NCBI RefSeq assembly: GCF_050908995.1
Contig: NC_135118.1
Span: forward strand, 2,542,001-2,606,000
Direction: 5' to 3'
DNA: 64,000 nucleotides
DNA from: Andrena cerasifolii
Taxonomy: Eukaryota > Arthropoda > Insecta > Hymenoptera > Andrenidae
The first letter of the stretch is position 1. The number at the start of each line of letters is the position of its first letter. The notes beneath the pieces are model-generated. The model was not told where the DNA came from. It did no database searches and worked only from the letters and a program-made list of their open reading frames with translations. Made by a program: the position numbers and the translations under genes. Positions 11,526-22,531 of the stretch are shown here, in pieces.

Positions 11526-12264
11526 GGGGAGGTTCTGGTCTAAATGTCGATTTTTTTTATTTCATTTTTCGAATGTTCAATCTTTTAGGAAAACGTGTTT
11601 AAAAGGATTTGTTGAAATTCGTAAAATTCTCCAAGTTATAGGCATTTGAGTAGCGGCAAATGCATGGGCAACAACCGTCCTCTCCGGCGCTCACGTAAAA
11701 CTTCAAATGCGTTTTTCTCGAAACAGTGTTCTCAAAACGGTGGGACCTGTATCTTCAAAAGTTATTATCCGATTCGACTGAAACTTTTTTTATTTTGAAG
11801 ATTATTCTTTTGGCTAGGGGGGGGGGCACTAAAAAATTACAAAAAGTTGAAAATTTATAATTTTCAAAGGCGATGAAAGGACGAAAAATACAGGGAAATT
11901 TGAAAGTGATTTCAAACTTGAAGTGTCGATATTTTCTAAAAAAAATGTATTTTTGTAATTTTGTTTAGTTCCCCCCTAGCCAAAAGAATAATCTTCAAAA
12001 TAAACAAGGTTTCAGTCAAATCGGATAATAACTTTTGGAGATAGAGGTCCCACCGTTTTGGATGAATTTTTTTACGCCTTGCCTTTAACGACTCCCCAAG
12101 GCTGTCTGCAATGATTAATTATAAAACAAAAAATATATTTCTATAATCTAAGACATCCTTAACACAATGCAACAAGTCCCATTAAATTATATATACCAGT
12201 TTTCCTTTAATTAATTCCTAATATCACCTATTTTTTTGGGCTCTAGACCAGAACCTCCCCTTAA
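11522..12264. mobile_element. TTAA element, family GGGGAGGTTC, copy 1
   Basis: Bounded by TTAA at 11522-11525 (shared with the preceding unit) and 12261-12264. The inverted ends are GGGGAGGTTCTGGTC. The arms contain AAATGCGTTTTTCTCGAAAC and AACTTTTGRAGATA. Two further copies lie at 19388-20125 and 24968-25709. The outer TTAA is the insertion site in the mariner ORF. Confidence 0.85.
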
Positions 12265-13312
12265 GCGGCAGGTTGTGCATGCCGGTGGTATAAAACCCTG
12301 GCGGACGAGAGTCAATGAATTCCTGGAAGGCCAGTTTTACAGCATTGTCGGAATTAAATTGTTTTCCTATTAAAAAGTTGTCCAAATTGCCGAAGAAGTG
12401 GTGGTCAGTGGGGGCTAGGTCTGGTGAGTATGGAGGTTGACGAAGAAGTTCCAACTCCAATTCCTGTAGTTTGCCACAGTCATTTTTGCAGTGCGTGGTC
12501 TAGCGTTATCATGCAATAAGATAGGAGTCGATCTGTTCACCAATCTAGGCTGTTTTTCTTTAAGTTTTTGCATCATTTCGTCCAGTTGGTTGCAGTATGT
12601 TTCTGCTATGATCGTTGAGCCGGGTTTCATGAAAGCATAATGGATTACACCTGCGCTAGACCACCGAACAGTCACCATCAGCTTCTTCTGATGAATATTG
12701 CGCTTTGGAGTGCGTTTTGGTAATTCATCCTTGTCCAACCACTGTGCTGAACGTTTGCGATTGTCATATTGTATCCATTTCTCATCACAAGTGACAATTC
12801 CATTAAAAAATGCATCAGATTTGTGACGAGAAAGCAACATCAAGCAAGCTTCCAAACGCTTTTGTTTCTGTTTTTCACTCGGTTCATGTGGAACCCACTT
12901 ATCCAATTTTTTCACTTTACCGATTTGAGCTAAATGCGTTAATATAGTTTGTTCGCTAACACCAAGCTTCAACGATAATTCATAGGCACTCTGGGATGGG
13001 CCAGACTCAACGGTGATCTTTAGTTCGTCATTATTGACCTTCGATTCTGAGCGACCGCGTGGCTCATTTGTGAGGTCAAAGTTACTGCACGAAATTTGGC
13101 GAACCAATTTGACACTGTCTGCTCTGTAGTAACGCTAGAGCCAAATACACTATTAATGTTTCGCGCGGTCTGCGATGCCTTAGTTCCACGTAAGAACTCG
13201 TACTTCATAATAGTGCGAATTTCCGACCGTTTTTAATATTTTGTAGCGCTTGCAATAATTTCTTTAAACAGGCGAGATATGTAACTTTCTATCAAAAAAA
13301 GCAGAACGGTAA

Positions 13313-13390
13313 AATATTAAGCCAATGTCAAATAATAAGCTGTTAAAGTTGGCAATATTCTTGACTACAAATTTCATCCTTGCCAACCAA
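13313..13390 (-). repeat. mariner 5' end, copy 1 of a direct repeat
   Basis: About 78 bp of mariner terminal sequence (5' untranslated region and inverted repeat), repeated in direct orientation at 13712-13792 with few changes. Confidence 0.75.
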
Positions 13391-13711
13391 TAGTATAAAA
13401 AAGGTAGGAACGATCTCCAAGAAATATAATTATTAGTACCATGTGGTATTAGTAGTAGTACACGACTGAATATTAAGTACACATTAGACTTATAATTAAT
13501 ACACGTAAGACGCTGCTAAAGTATGAAATAAATAAATAATAATAATAACTGTCTGTTAGAATTTGCTGAAGCGAAGTATTAGCGATACAGAAATGAAACT
13601 ATTTGAATTTACAGCTTATTATACAATTAATTGATAAACTTTAGGAATTTTCAGGGTTGTTCTACTGAATTGGTATTTTTAGTTTAGATCATCCTTAGTG
13701 GATAAAATATT

Positions 13712-13792
13712 AAAATATTAAGCCAATGTCAAATAATAAGCTGATAAAGTTGGCAATATTCTTAATTACAAATTTCATCCTTGCCAACCTAA
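13712..13792 (-). mobile_element. solitary mariner 5' end fragment
   Basis: Near-identical to 13313-13390 and ending TTAGGTTGGCAAGG (as complement) next to TA at 13793-13794. No transposase follows it. It is either the end of a second deleted mariner or a tandem duplication of the first end; the 13393-13711 spacer is not mariner. The plus-strand frame at 13726-13938 has no coding meaning. Confidence 0.7.
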
Positions 13793-13794
13793 TA

Positions 13795-16450
13795 TTACAA
13801 ATTCTATGCTATTGTATCAGAGTATTGTTGTTTCAAACAATAAACGCAGAAACCAGGTCACTTACTATGGATTGTGCTAAATTTCATGGTCAGAATCGTT
13901 TTTCTCAGAAACAAATCCGTCGAACAAATTTATTCTAATTTACTTGCTACTTCATCTTTTGATCGGACACCCTCTACATATGTACACAGACTTTCTTTTG
14001 CATGAAAAAATATTGTGGATTAGAACTCTATCAGAGCGTTTATTACAAGTTTAATTTTTGCGATATGTATCAACTGTTGAATAAGAAACTCTAAACTTAT
14101 CTGCAAGGTGCAGACACAGCAGACATTGAAACAAGTTCCAAGTATAGGAACGACAAATATAAATGATAATGAAGTCGGAAGTACATTATCCAGTGCTTGT
14201 GACGCAAATCTTGGCTGATCCATTTATTATTAACAAAAAAATAATTGCACTTCTAAGTATGACCAAATAATTATTTTGTGTTACTATTTCTGTTTGTCAT
14301 GTTTTTGCGGCACATTTAATCATACTGTCATTAAAAGCGTCATAATTAAATGTTATGTATAGAATACACTGTGCATATTTATACGAATAAAAAGTATATT
14401 AATTATAAATTATGGCACGCGAGGGTAGAATTACCCACTTTGGGTAAGATTAAATCACTGGTTAAATGCAATGAATTGCTTCCTTTTGCACGAAGCGATG
14501 CATATCTTTTAGAATCATTGAAACCTACACGCCTTATCTTAATTTCGAAGATCAGCATAATAAGTAAAAGAAAAATAGTGACTTTTGCATTGAAAAAATT
14601 CATCTTTGTATATAGAGGAATGTGTTAACATTCTTTTATGATGTTTATGAATAACCCTCTGTGAATGTGAATTGTTGTAAATACAAGTATTTCTCTCTTA
14701 TAAAATATGAATTTAATTGTTATTAGTGTTTGAAATAAAAGAGAATATATGGCATTTTTCTTTGTAAATTGACACACGTGTAATACACATTTAGAATTAA
14801 TAATAATGATTATTTTTCATTAGAATCTGTAAGTGCTGCAGCTATTTACTTAAAAAAGTGAAGGTTCAGGGTGTGACATAAACTGTTGTTCGTAAGAAAA
14901 TATGGAAATATGAAAAAAAATATCCTTCATTAAAGATCTTGAAGGCGAAGTAAAAGAGGTAAACTGCAACTCAGAAAGCATTTCAAGTACTTTCAAATAT
15001 TTATTTGAAACATTGGAAAATAAAAAAAAGGAAAGCAGAATGGAAAATATATCATGAAAGAACAAAAATATAGAATAAAAGGTTGTGGAATATAGAATAT
15101 GCTATAAAAATGAAGAATATAGAAAATACTAATTATAAAATATAAAATAAGAGCTATCAGATATTAGATACTAGGCAGAATGCGAAAAAGACGTTGAAAA
15201 TAAAAAGTATTAATTTTTAAAAGATGTAACTTGCATGTTGTTTCATTCAGAAAAATAAATATTACCACGTGCTGTCACAAGTAAAAATAAATAGAACAAT
15301 TTGCGTAATATAGCGGCTATTATCGTACTGCATTAAAGTTATTCATCTCCAACGCTTTCAATCGAAAATTACATTTCCCTTCTGCTGTCTACGTGCATGG
15401 TTATTCAGGTTATTCTCGCAATTTAAATCGTACACATGCACTAAATATAATGTCATTAAAAGATGTTTTTTCTGGTTGCAATCAAGTGAATGAGTAACCA
15501 AATTGAATGTAAAATAGCTACTAATTGTAAGTATAAGTGACCAATTTATAAACAGCACCAATTTATTCCTTTCTTTAAACTTTATTAACTTCTATTCCCA
15601 TATCGTTCTTACAGTTTTAGTCATTTAAAAATAAAATTGAAAAACAGTTAGTTATAAACAATGCATGCAAATGAGGAAATTTAAAGATTATTTTATTGAA
15701 ATTGAAATTAGATGATCACAATTAATGTTTAAGAGCGGAACCACATATTGGGCATCCGGTGAATTTTGACAGTTTTTGAGATACGACGTGTGATATACGT
15801 AAAAAAAATTCTGCAACGTTTACTGCGCGCTTGATGCAAATCCAATAAGAAATGAGCGATTTATTGCAAATTTTGAACCTGCACCCTTTACCCTGTTGCA
15901 AGCCAGGGGCAGCTTCAGATTTGAAAAATTCACTAGAAATAGAAATCTACTAATTATTGTGTGAAAATATGTGTTTTTCAATTAATGTTCTCTTTTCAAT
16001 ATTAAGCCAAAGTAATAATTTTGTATAAGGTTCTATCTAGAGATGCGGTAGCGTCTCGACGCCAAATACATGAAAGACACCCTGTATACGTCGACTGTCG
16101 CTACCGCTATCATTTACTGGTCGCAGAGCTATTCCAACCTAACCTGAAACTTATTTCATTAATATCTCATCACGCCTGCGATATTTTCTAAATTTAATGG
16201 TATTTTTCTTATGTAAACCGTATATAAGCTTTCGATCAAGACCAAATTCAATAAAATCGGTCCACGCATGACAGAGATATCGTAATATCGTCTGATGGAT
16301 CAGTCGGAAACGGTAGAATTTTTCTTCTGACTCTTCTTCTTCTTCTTATTCTCCAACCAAATTTTGTCGACATAATACGTATACGCGATACACGCACAGC
16401 TTCAGCCAAAACGGAACTAACACATGTTTCGTTCCTCAATTGCCATCTTC
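13795..16450. other. no confident feature
   Basis: AT-rich sequence. Open frames at 14350-14628 and on the other strand show no recognisable protein. The stretch 16025-16290 loosely resembles the outer arm of the 4381-6800 element (GAGATGCGGTAGCGTCTCG with CTTATGTAAACC further in), too diverged for a boundary. Confidence 0.35.
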
Positions 16451-16451
16451 A

Positions 16452-18042
16452 CTATGCAATCTACTCCAAATTTTAAGAGCTTACCGTCAAGTTAGAACCA
16501 AGTTATAAACCTGTTTTTACAAATATGTATCGTTGTACCATTGAATTGCAACCAAAATGCAGTCTCAAACACAAGGTAAGTTGCCGAAATTAGAATTGCG
16601 ACATATTTGAATATCAGCAAACTGTTTTTTATTTGTAACTAAACTGAGGATTTTATGTATATATAGATAATCGAAGCGTAAAATGATGCTGTGACTGGAT
16701 TTATTCTTAATTCTGTCCCGTGATAATTTGTAAGTTATAATATTATTAATTATCTGAAGTCATTCCCTATGCAAATTATCTTTGTAAAAAGAAGTGAGAT
16801 CCCCATAAAAATCTTCAAAAAAAGTAAAAAAAAATGCGCCAAGTACATACATAAAAAAGTCGAGACCGAAAAAGTGTATTATCGAATAAATCACAAAAAA
16901 TAGAAGGTAATAATAAATATAATATTAAAAATTATCTGAAGTCATTCCCTATGCAAATTATCTTTGTAAAAAGAAGTGAGATCCCCATAAAAAAACTTTA
17001 AAAAAGAAAAAAAATTACGCCAAGTACATGAAATCAAATAAATCACAAAAGAATAGAAGATAATAATAATTAGCATATAAAAAAAGATGTGAAATGAAAA
17101 TGAGCTGCAAGTACATAAAGATACTTTCCAACTGCGCTTAAAATGACACAACTACATATACACAGCTAAAATGCTGTGTTCATACATTCCATTACCCATA
17201 TCGAGGACATTTTAATAATGTGAAGACATTTGCTTAGATGTCCGCGGCCTGGAAGTCAAATACTTGGCGTGGCGAGGCAAGGTATTCTCAGATCATCAAT
17301 ACACATACCTTCCCCCTCTCGCAGGCTTTCACACAATTTGTCAATTTAAAACTCTGACAATATCAGTACATTTTCATTATATTGTGTTTTAAAATAATTG
17401 TAAAATCATTCATAGACACCGATAATTTTCCTCTCACAAGCTTTCAGATAATTTGTCAATTGAAAACTCTGCCAATATGAATACACTTTCATTATTTTGC
17501 GATTTTAAATAATTCTTATTCATCGACACCTTGACCTTGCCTGGCCACGCCAAGTATATGATTTCCAGGCCGCGGATATATAGGCAAATGTCTAGATGTT
17601 ACATTTTATCTTCGCATTATTAAAATGTCCGCGATATGGGTAATGGAATGTATGAACACAGCATTTTAGCTGCCTATATGTAGTTGTATCATCTTAAGCG
17701 CAGTTGGAAAGCACCTTTATATACTTGCAGCTAATTTTCATTTCATATCTTTTTTTATATTCTAATTATTATTATCTTCTATTCTTTTGTGATTTATTCG
17801 ATTTCATGTACTTGGCGTAATTTTTTACTTTTTTGAAGTTTTTTTTATGGGGATCTCACTTCTTTATACAAAGATAATTTGCATAGGGAATGACTTCAGA
17901 TCATTTTTAATATTATATTTATTATTATCTTCTATTTTTTGTGATTTATTTGATAATACTCTTTTTCGTCCTCGACTTTTTTATGCATGTACTTGGCGTA
18001 TTTTTTTTTTACTTTTTTGAGATTTTTTTTTATGGGGATCTA
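16452..18042. mobile_element. fold-back element, copy 1 (flank plus hairpin)
   Basis: 16795-18042 is one large imperfect hairpin centred near 17400: AGATCCCCATAAAAA on the left pairs with TTTTTATGGGGATCT on the right. The arms share CATTCCATTACCCATATCG, GGCCTGGAAGTCAAATACTTG and AAGTGCAGTTGG-like blocks. The 16452-16795 flank (TATGCAATCTACTCC to CATTCCCTATGCAAATTATC) has an inverted counterpart at 24400-24762. A 180-bp block (ATTATCTGAAGTCATTCCC) is tandemly duplicated at about 16750 and 16930. The superfamily is not recognised and no protein is coded. Confidence 0.65.
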
Positions 18043-18824
18043 ATTTAATCGAAGTTGGTAAAGATGGAGCTGCACTCCTCTTGCTGCAAGGTCCTGAATT
18101 CGTGTCGATCAGTGATTATGTATACGGTAGTAAAGATTGCATTTGAATAAGAAACACGTTTTGCTTTAAAGGTAACCTGCTTTAATAGCGCCTTATTTAT
18201 ATTGTGATATAGGTAAATTGATTTTTTTCTCGCGTTACGAGGAAATCGGTTTCACTACCTGTTTTATTTTTGTTTTAATGAAAGTGCTGTATTATTTATT
18301 ACTGCAGTCATGCGATTCTTCATGAAGTAAAGACAAACATAGAATTTTATTTTTATCATACACAGGTAATTCACACGTTTATCCACCAAACGCACACTAG
18401 ATATAACATACTTGATATATTCAATCAATATTATAATATAAAGTTAGAATTGGCACGTTAGTATAAACCTTCGCACTGAAACAAAATAAACGAGAATTTC
18501 GCAAAAAACTATTTAGTTAAATCTATGTGTAATTTATTTTAATTATATTTATGTAAAATGTACATTGAATTTGAGTGAATATTTTTGTGTGCATGCTTTG
18601 CTATTTCCATACATAACTGTGCAGCTTTAAATAAACTACATATATTATTATTCAGTTGAATATACATATATTCTAATATAATGTATGTATATTAATGGAG
18701 GTTTAAAATAATGTGGATTAGAATGGGAAATTCTGTCTTTAACATTCAGTATACATATTTTATCTACCCTAGGTATATCTATAAAATCATATGTGACGAC
18801 GATTTCATTGTTTTTTATCGATTT

Positions 18825-18975
18825 TGTCACGTTTTCTGTAACGCTTTAACTGTCACGTTTTCTGTAACGCTTTAACTGTCACGTTTTCTGTAACGCTTTA
18901 ACTGTCACGTTTTCTGTAACGCTTTAACTGTCACGTTTTCTGTAACGCTTTAACTGTCACGTTTTTTGTAACGCT
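18825..18975. repeat. 26-bp tandem repeat, about six copies
   Basis: Unit TGTCACGTTTTCTGTAACGC plus TTTAAC. Five copies are identical and the sixth diverges after GTTTTTTGTAACGC. The sharp boundaries and identity suggest recent expansion. Confidence 0.95.
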
Positions 18976-19269
18976 AGAAAGTGGGGATATTATAAATAAT
19001 ACAGAAATGTGATTGGTGACCTTCTTTTCTACATTTGTCCAGGTTCAATGGAATACTGTTCGAATTTAAAATTCATGTTGTGTTTTAAAATAATAAACAA
19101 AAAATCATGGAAGCCATTGTTTTTAATGGACAAGTTCTTTGTAACGCTTTAAAATAGGGTTATTGTAAATCATAAAGATGCGGTAAAGATCACGGTTTGG
19201 TCTGGGTTAGTTAGGGTTATTTTTTTTAATATAATTGCTATTTTCATTCGGAATTCTACCTTATATCTA

Positions 19270-19391
19270 TTAAGGGGGTATTCTACCCAAAAATTCGATT
19301 TTTTTATTTTCTAATAGTTTAGGGATTCGAAAATATGTCCATAAAATATTAAGGTGAAATTCGTAGAACTCCCAGAGTTATAGAGGCTTAA
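19270..19391. mobile_element. TTAA-to-TTAA left-arm fragment (family GGGGGTATTCTACCC)
   Basis: Begins TTAAGGGGGTATTCTACCC and ends at a TTAA at 19388-19391 that is also the left target of the next element. It looks like the outer arm of an element ending at an internal TTAA. No matching right arm is found after the array at 21816. Confidence 0.5.
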
Positions 19392-20125
19392 GGGGAGGTT
19401 CCGGTCTAAAAGTCGATTCTTTTTTATTTCATTTTTCGAATGTTCAACCTTTTAGGAAATGCGTGTTTAAAAGGATTTGTCGAAATTCGTAAAATTCCCG
19501 AAGTTATAGGCATTTGAGTAGCGGCAAATGCATGGGTAACACCCGGCCACTCGGCACTCACGTAAAACTATAAACACGTTTTTCTCGAAACAGTGTTCTC
19601 CAAACGGTGGGACCTGTATCTCGAAAAGTTATTATTCGATTCGACTGAAACTTTTTTTACATCGAAGAATATACTGCTGGATAGGAGGGAAACCAGACAA
19701 AAATACAGAAATTGAAAATTTATAATTTTCAAAGGCGTTGAAAGGATGAAAACCTTACGGAAAAAGTGATTTCAAACTTCAAGTGTTGTTGTTTTCTAAA
19801 AAAATGTCATTTTTGTAATTTGTTCGGCCCCCTCCCCAGCCAGAAGTATATTCTTCAAAATAAACAAGGTTTCAGTCGAATCGGATAATAACTTTTGGAG
19901 ATAGAGGTCCCACCGATTTGGATCAATTTTTTGACGCCTTGCCTTTAACGACTCCCGAAGGCTGTCTGCAATGATTAATTATAAAACAAAAAATATATTT
20001 CTATAATCCAAGACATCCTTAATACAATGCAAAAAGTCCCATTGAATTATATACAGTAGTTTTCCTTTAATTAATTCCTAAAGATCACCTATTTTTTGGG
20101 GCTCTAGACCGGAACCTCCCCTTAA
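19388..20125. mobile_element. TTAA element, family GGGGAGGTTC, copy 2
   Basis: TTAA at 19388-19391 and 20122-20125; ends GGGGAGGTTCCGGTC inverted. Arms carry CGTTTTTCTCGAAACAGTG and the AACTTTTGGAGATA block. Similar over its length to 11522-12264. Confidence 0.85.
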
Positions 20126-20825
20126 GGGGTTACGCCACCCTGAAAGTTTTGAAAACACGATTTTTTTTCTTTGCATTTTTTTATTACGTGAAGTTTTAAG
20201 AATAATTTAAGTCATTGTAGACGCAAAAATTCCCCAAAATAGCCGAGTTATAGCGACCATTCTACTTTTCTTCTTTCGCGTTTTTCTCGAAACTACATTT
20301 TCAAAGATGACCTATCAAATATCTCCAAAACTATTTGTCCGATTGAGTTCAAACTTGGCACGCATATTCTTAATGGTATTATCTACGATGTAGCATATCA
20401 GCTTTTCCATCCGATACCCCATTCGAATATAATTAATGGTTTAAATTCCTTTTTTCATGTGAAAAACGTATAATTTTTTTCACTTTGCTCTCATTTGTGC
20501 AATAATTTTTTTTCTCAAATCCCCATGCTACATCGTAGGTATTTTATTAAGGAACACGAAAATCATCGGGTTTTTGATTTCAGACGAACATGTTCGTTAT
20601 AATTTGTTAGGTTAGTCACGCGTGTAACGGCGGTCGAGCTTCGCGGGAGAACAAATAACTCGGTCATTTTTTAATATTTTTGTACAGTATTTAAACAATA
20701 TATGCACTAATACATGCTCTACCCATAAGAAGAAAATAAGTAATTTTCAACCCCATAGTATCAGTAAAAAAAATTCGTCTAGTTTAATGCTGTTTCGAGC
20801 GCCTCAGGGTGGCGTAACCCCTTAA
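20122..20825. mobile_element. TTAA element, family GGGGTTACGCCACCC
   Basis: Left TTAA is shared with the preceding element; right TTAA at 20822-20825. The inverted ends are GGGGTTACGCCACCCTGA. The arms contain CGCGTTTTTCTCGAAAC and a paired CTACGATGTAGCAT / ATGCTACATCGTAG block. Centre near 20480. Confidence 0.85.
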
Positions 20826-20869
20826 GGAAGAACCAATGGTACGCTACGCCGCACGCAATCCGTAGCGTA

Positions 20870-21796
20870 TAGTGCCTCTACGAGCTATAGTGACTTAGGT
20901 GTGAGGTACCCAGCGGGGTGTTAACCGATACCCTGCTGGGTACGGGCCGCTAAACGTGCCCCCACTACTGCCTCTTGCAGGACTGTGTTTAGGGAAGACC
21001 AGGGCAAAACCTGGGCCCTAAAGGGTAAAATAAGTTATTAATATAAAATAATTTATATTGCTACTGTTGTAATGCGCTACATAGGGTAAAGGCAGGTAAT
21101 ATGGAACGGCACCTAATAGACGATGATACTGAGAATTGAAGATCAGTCGGACATCCATTATTGAAAGAGAAACGTTTATATTTTTCGTGAGGTGTAAAAG
21201 TTTTTGAGAAAGTGCATTAAAACAGTTAAATATTGTAGTGAAGGTATGTTACAAAGTATTATTTTGATATAATTTATCATTAAATATGTGTGTTCTTGAT
21301 TATACAACAATAGTTTACCAATAAAGTTACTTTCTTCTTAATATTTTTTTTACATTTGACGATATAAATATGATTATGCATTAGTTCCTTCGTCCCTTCA
21401 TGTCTGTTTTATTAAAAAAAAAAAATTCTCCTACTTTTGACAAGCTTTTGAAATCAGATGTTCCATGTTACCTGCCCTTACCCTGCATATACCTTACTAC
21501 AAAGAATTTGTATTTAATATGTGCTGACAATGAGAGAATTTTTAATAGCCAGTAGCAAAGCTTAACTGGTGTCTTTTAATAGTGATAAACAGTATCTTCA
21601 ATTTCTGTTTTATTTTATTAAAATCGAATTTGTAACACCCAATCTATAGGGACCCGGTTTTGCCCTGATCCTCCCTAAGCACAGTCTTGGAGGAGGTAGT
21701 AGGGGGCCACGTTTAGCGGCCCATACCCAGCAGGATATCGGTTAAGACCCCGCTGGGTACCTCACACCTAAGTCACTATAGCTCGTAGAGGCACTA
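20870..21796. mobile_element. TA element, TAGTGCCTC family, copy 1
   Basis: Inverted ends TAGTGCCTCTACGAGCTATA continue for about 190 bp with CCCAGCGGGGT/ACCCGCTGGGT and TTAGCGGCC blocks. TA flanks at 20868-20869 and 21797-21798. Copies at 42590-43074 and 54324-54826 show the uninterrupted middle; here it is split by the insertion 21084-21483. Confidence 0.85.
21084..21483. mobile_element. innermost nested element (GGGTAAAGGCAGG ends)
   Basis: Ends GGGTAAAGGCAGGTAATATG and the complement of GGGTAAGGGCAGGTAACATG. The other family copies read straight through the site (CAGTACATATACC), proving the insertion. The target repeat reads as TA or CATA depending on where the right end is placed. Confidence 0.75.
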
Positions 21797-21932
21797 TACC
21801 ATTGGTTCCTCCTTAAGCCACGCTCCGTCCGGGGGACCCGCCTCAGGTCTCAACTCTCAAAAATCAGACTATAGAAGGGTCATTTGTTAGCGAACACTGT
21901 TATTTGGCGTCCGCATTGAGGCGAACAGCGTG

Positions 21933-22531
21933 TTAAGACAGAGCTAAACACGTGCAACAGCGCACATTCCGCGTCGAACACACAAAATTGCCTACGGTAC
22001 TAGGTCCTACATTGCGCGCCAGGCCATAAAAATCGACCCTTGTAGTGATGTTCTGTAGGCCGCATTGCACGTATTTAACCGTGCCCTTAGCTAACATGTT
22101 CGCGGGAAAATGTTTTTGTTCGTGTTCGCCTTGGCAGAGACTCGGGGTAATAAGTTACGACCTTCGCGTGACCTTGAACACCAATAATGTGATCGATTTC
22201 TTAGCAAAGTGTTACCCATTAAAGGTGTGGTTAAACATGTGCAATGCGCGCTACAGACAGGGCCGGCGGAACCCATTATGCAAGTTACGCGCCGCATAAG
22301 GGCGCCAGCTGAAGAGGGCGCTAAAAAACTATATCGCAAACTTAGTAATAAAGGAATTCAACTCCCACATAAACAAAATGTCAATGTAATTATTTTTTTT
22401 ATTGTACCCCGTCTTTACGAGGACAAAACATATTAAATAGAAAACAGGTACAAAAATTTGGGGGCGCTAAAAATTGTCCTGCATAATCGGCGCGCAACGC
22501 GCGCTGTTGTACATGTTTAACTCTGCCTTAA
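21933..22531. mobile_element. TTAA element (GACAGAGCTAAACA ends)
   Basis: TTAAGACAGAGCTAAACACG at the left and the complement of TTAAGGCAGAGTTAAACATG at the right, both followed by YGCAACAGCGC-like sequence. A third, internal copy of the end-like word (GGTTAAACATGTGCAATGCGC) lies at about 22228. Overlapping short frames at 22045-22436 on both strands are not convincing genes. Confidence 0.6.

Larger units (their letters stand above)
10102..13208 (-). pseudogene. mariner transposase pseudogene (cecropia/Hsmar1-like), frameshifted and interrupted
   Basis: Transposase of the D34D mariner family; the enzyme cuts and pastes DNA between inverted ends at TA. The N-terminus starts MKYEFLRGTKASQTARNIN at 13208, a paired helix-turn-helix region typical of SETMAR-like proteins. 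Then follow WVPHEP, the first catalytic Asp in VTCDEKW (about 12780), the second in LLHDNARP (about 12500), and the third in YSPDLAPTDHHFF (about 12420). The frame shifts near 13085 and again near 12455. The C-terminus is cut at 12265 by TTAA elements and resumes at 10147 with WQKCIDNIGAYF and a stop at 10102-10104. HDNARPH has become HDNARPR. The copy is dead. Confidence 0.93.
10024..13390 (-). mobile_element. mariner transposon, interrupted by TTAA elements
   Basis: A minus-strand mariner of about 1.25 kb once the 2.1-kb insertion at 10148-12260 is set aside, which is the normal mariner size. The right end reads (as complement) TTGGTTGGCAAGGATGAAAT with TA at 13391-13392; the left end carries the matching CAAGGATGAAATTTGTAG near 10037. 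The left boundary is good to a few bases. The coding part is described separately. Confidence 0.85.
20822..21816. mobile_element. TTAA element (GGARGAACCAATGG ends) hosting a nested pair
   Basis: TTAAGGAAGAACCAATGGTA on the left and the complement of TTAAGGAGGAACCAATGGTA on the right enclose a TA element at 20870-21796. With the insertion removed the host is only about 60 bp, so it is likely a deleted remnant or a very short MITE. Confidence 0.6.

Noticed and set aside
18825..18975. Regular repeats considered as a CRISPR-like array
   Set aside because: The units abut with no spacers, and the window is eukaryotic.
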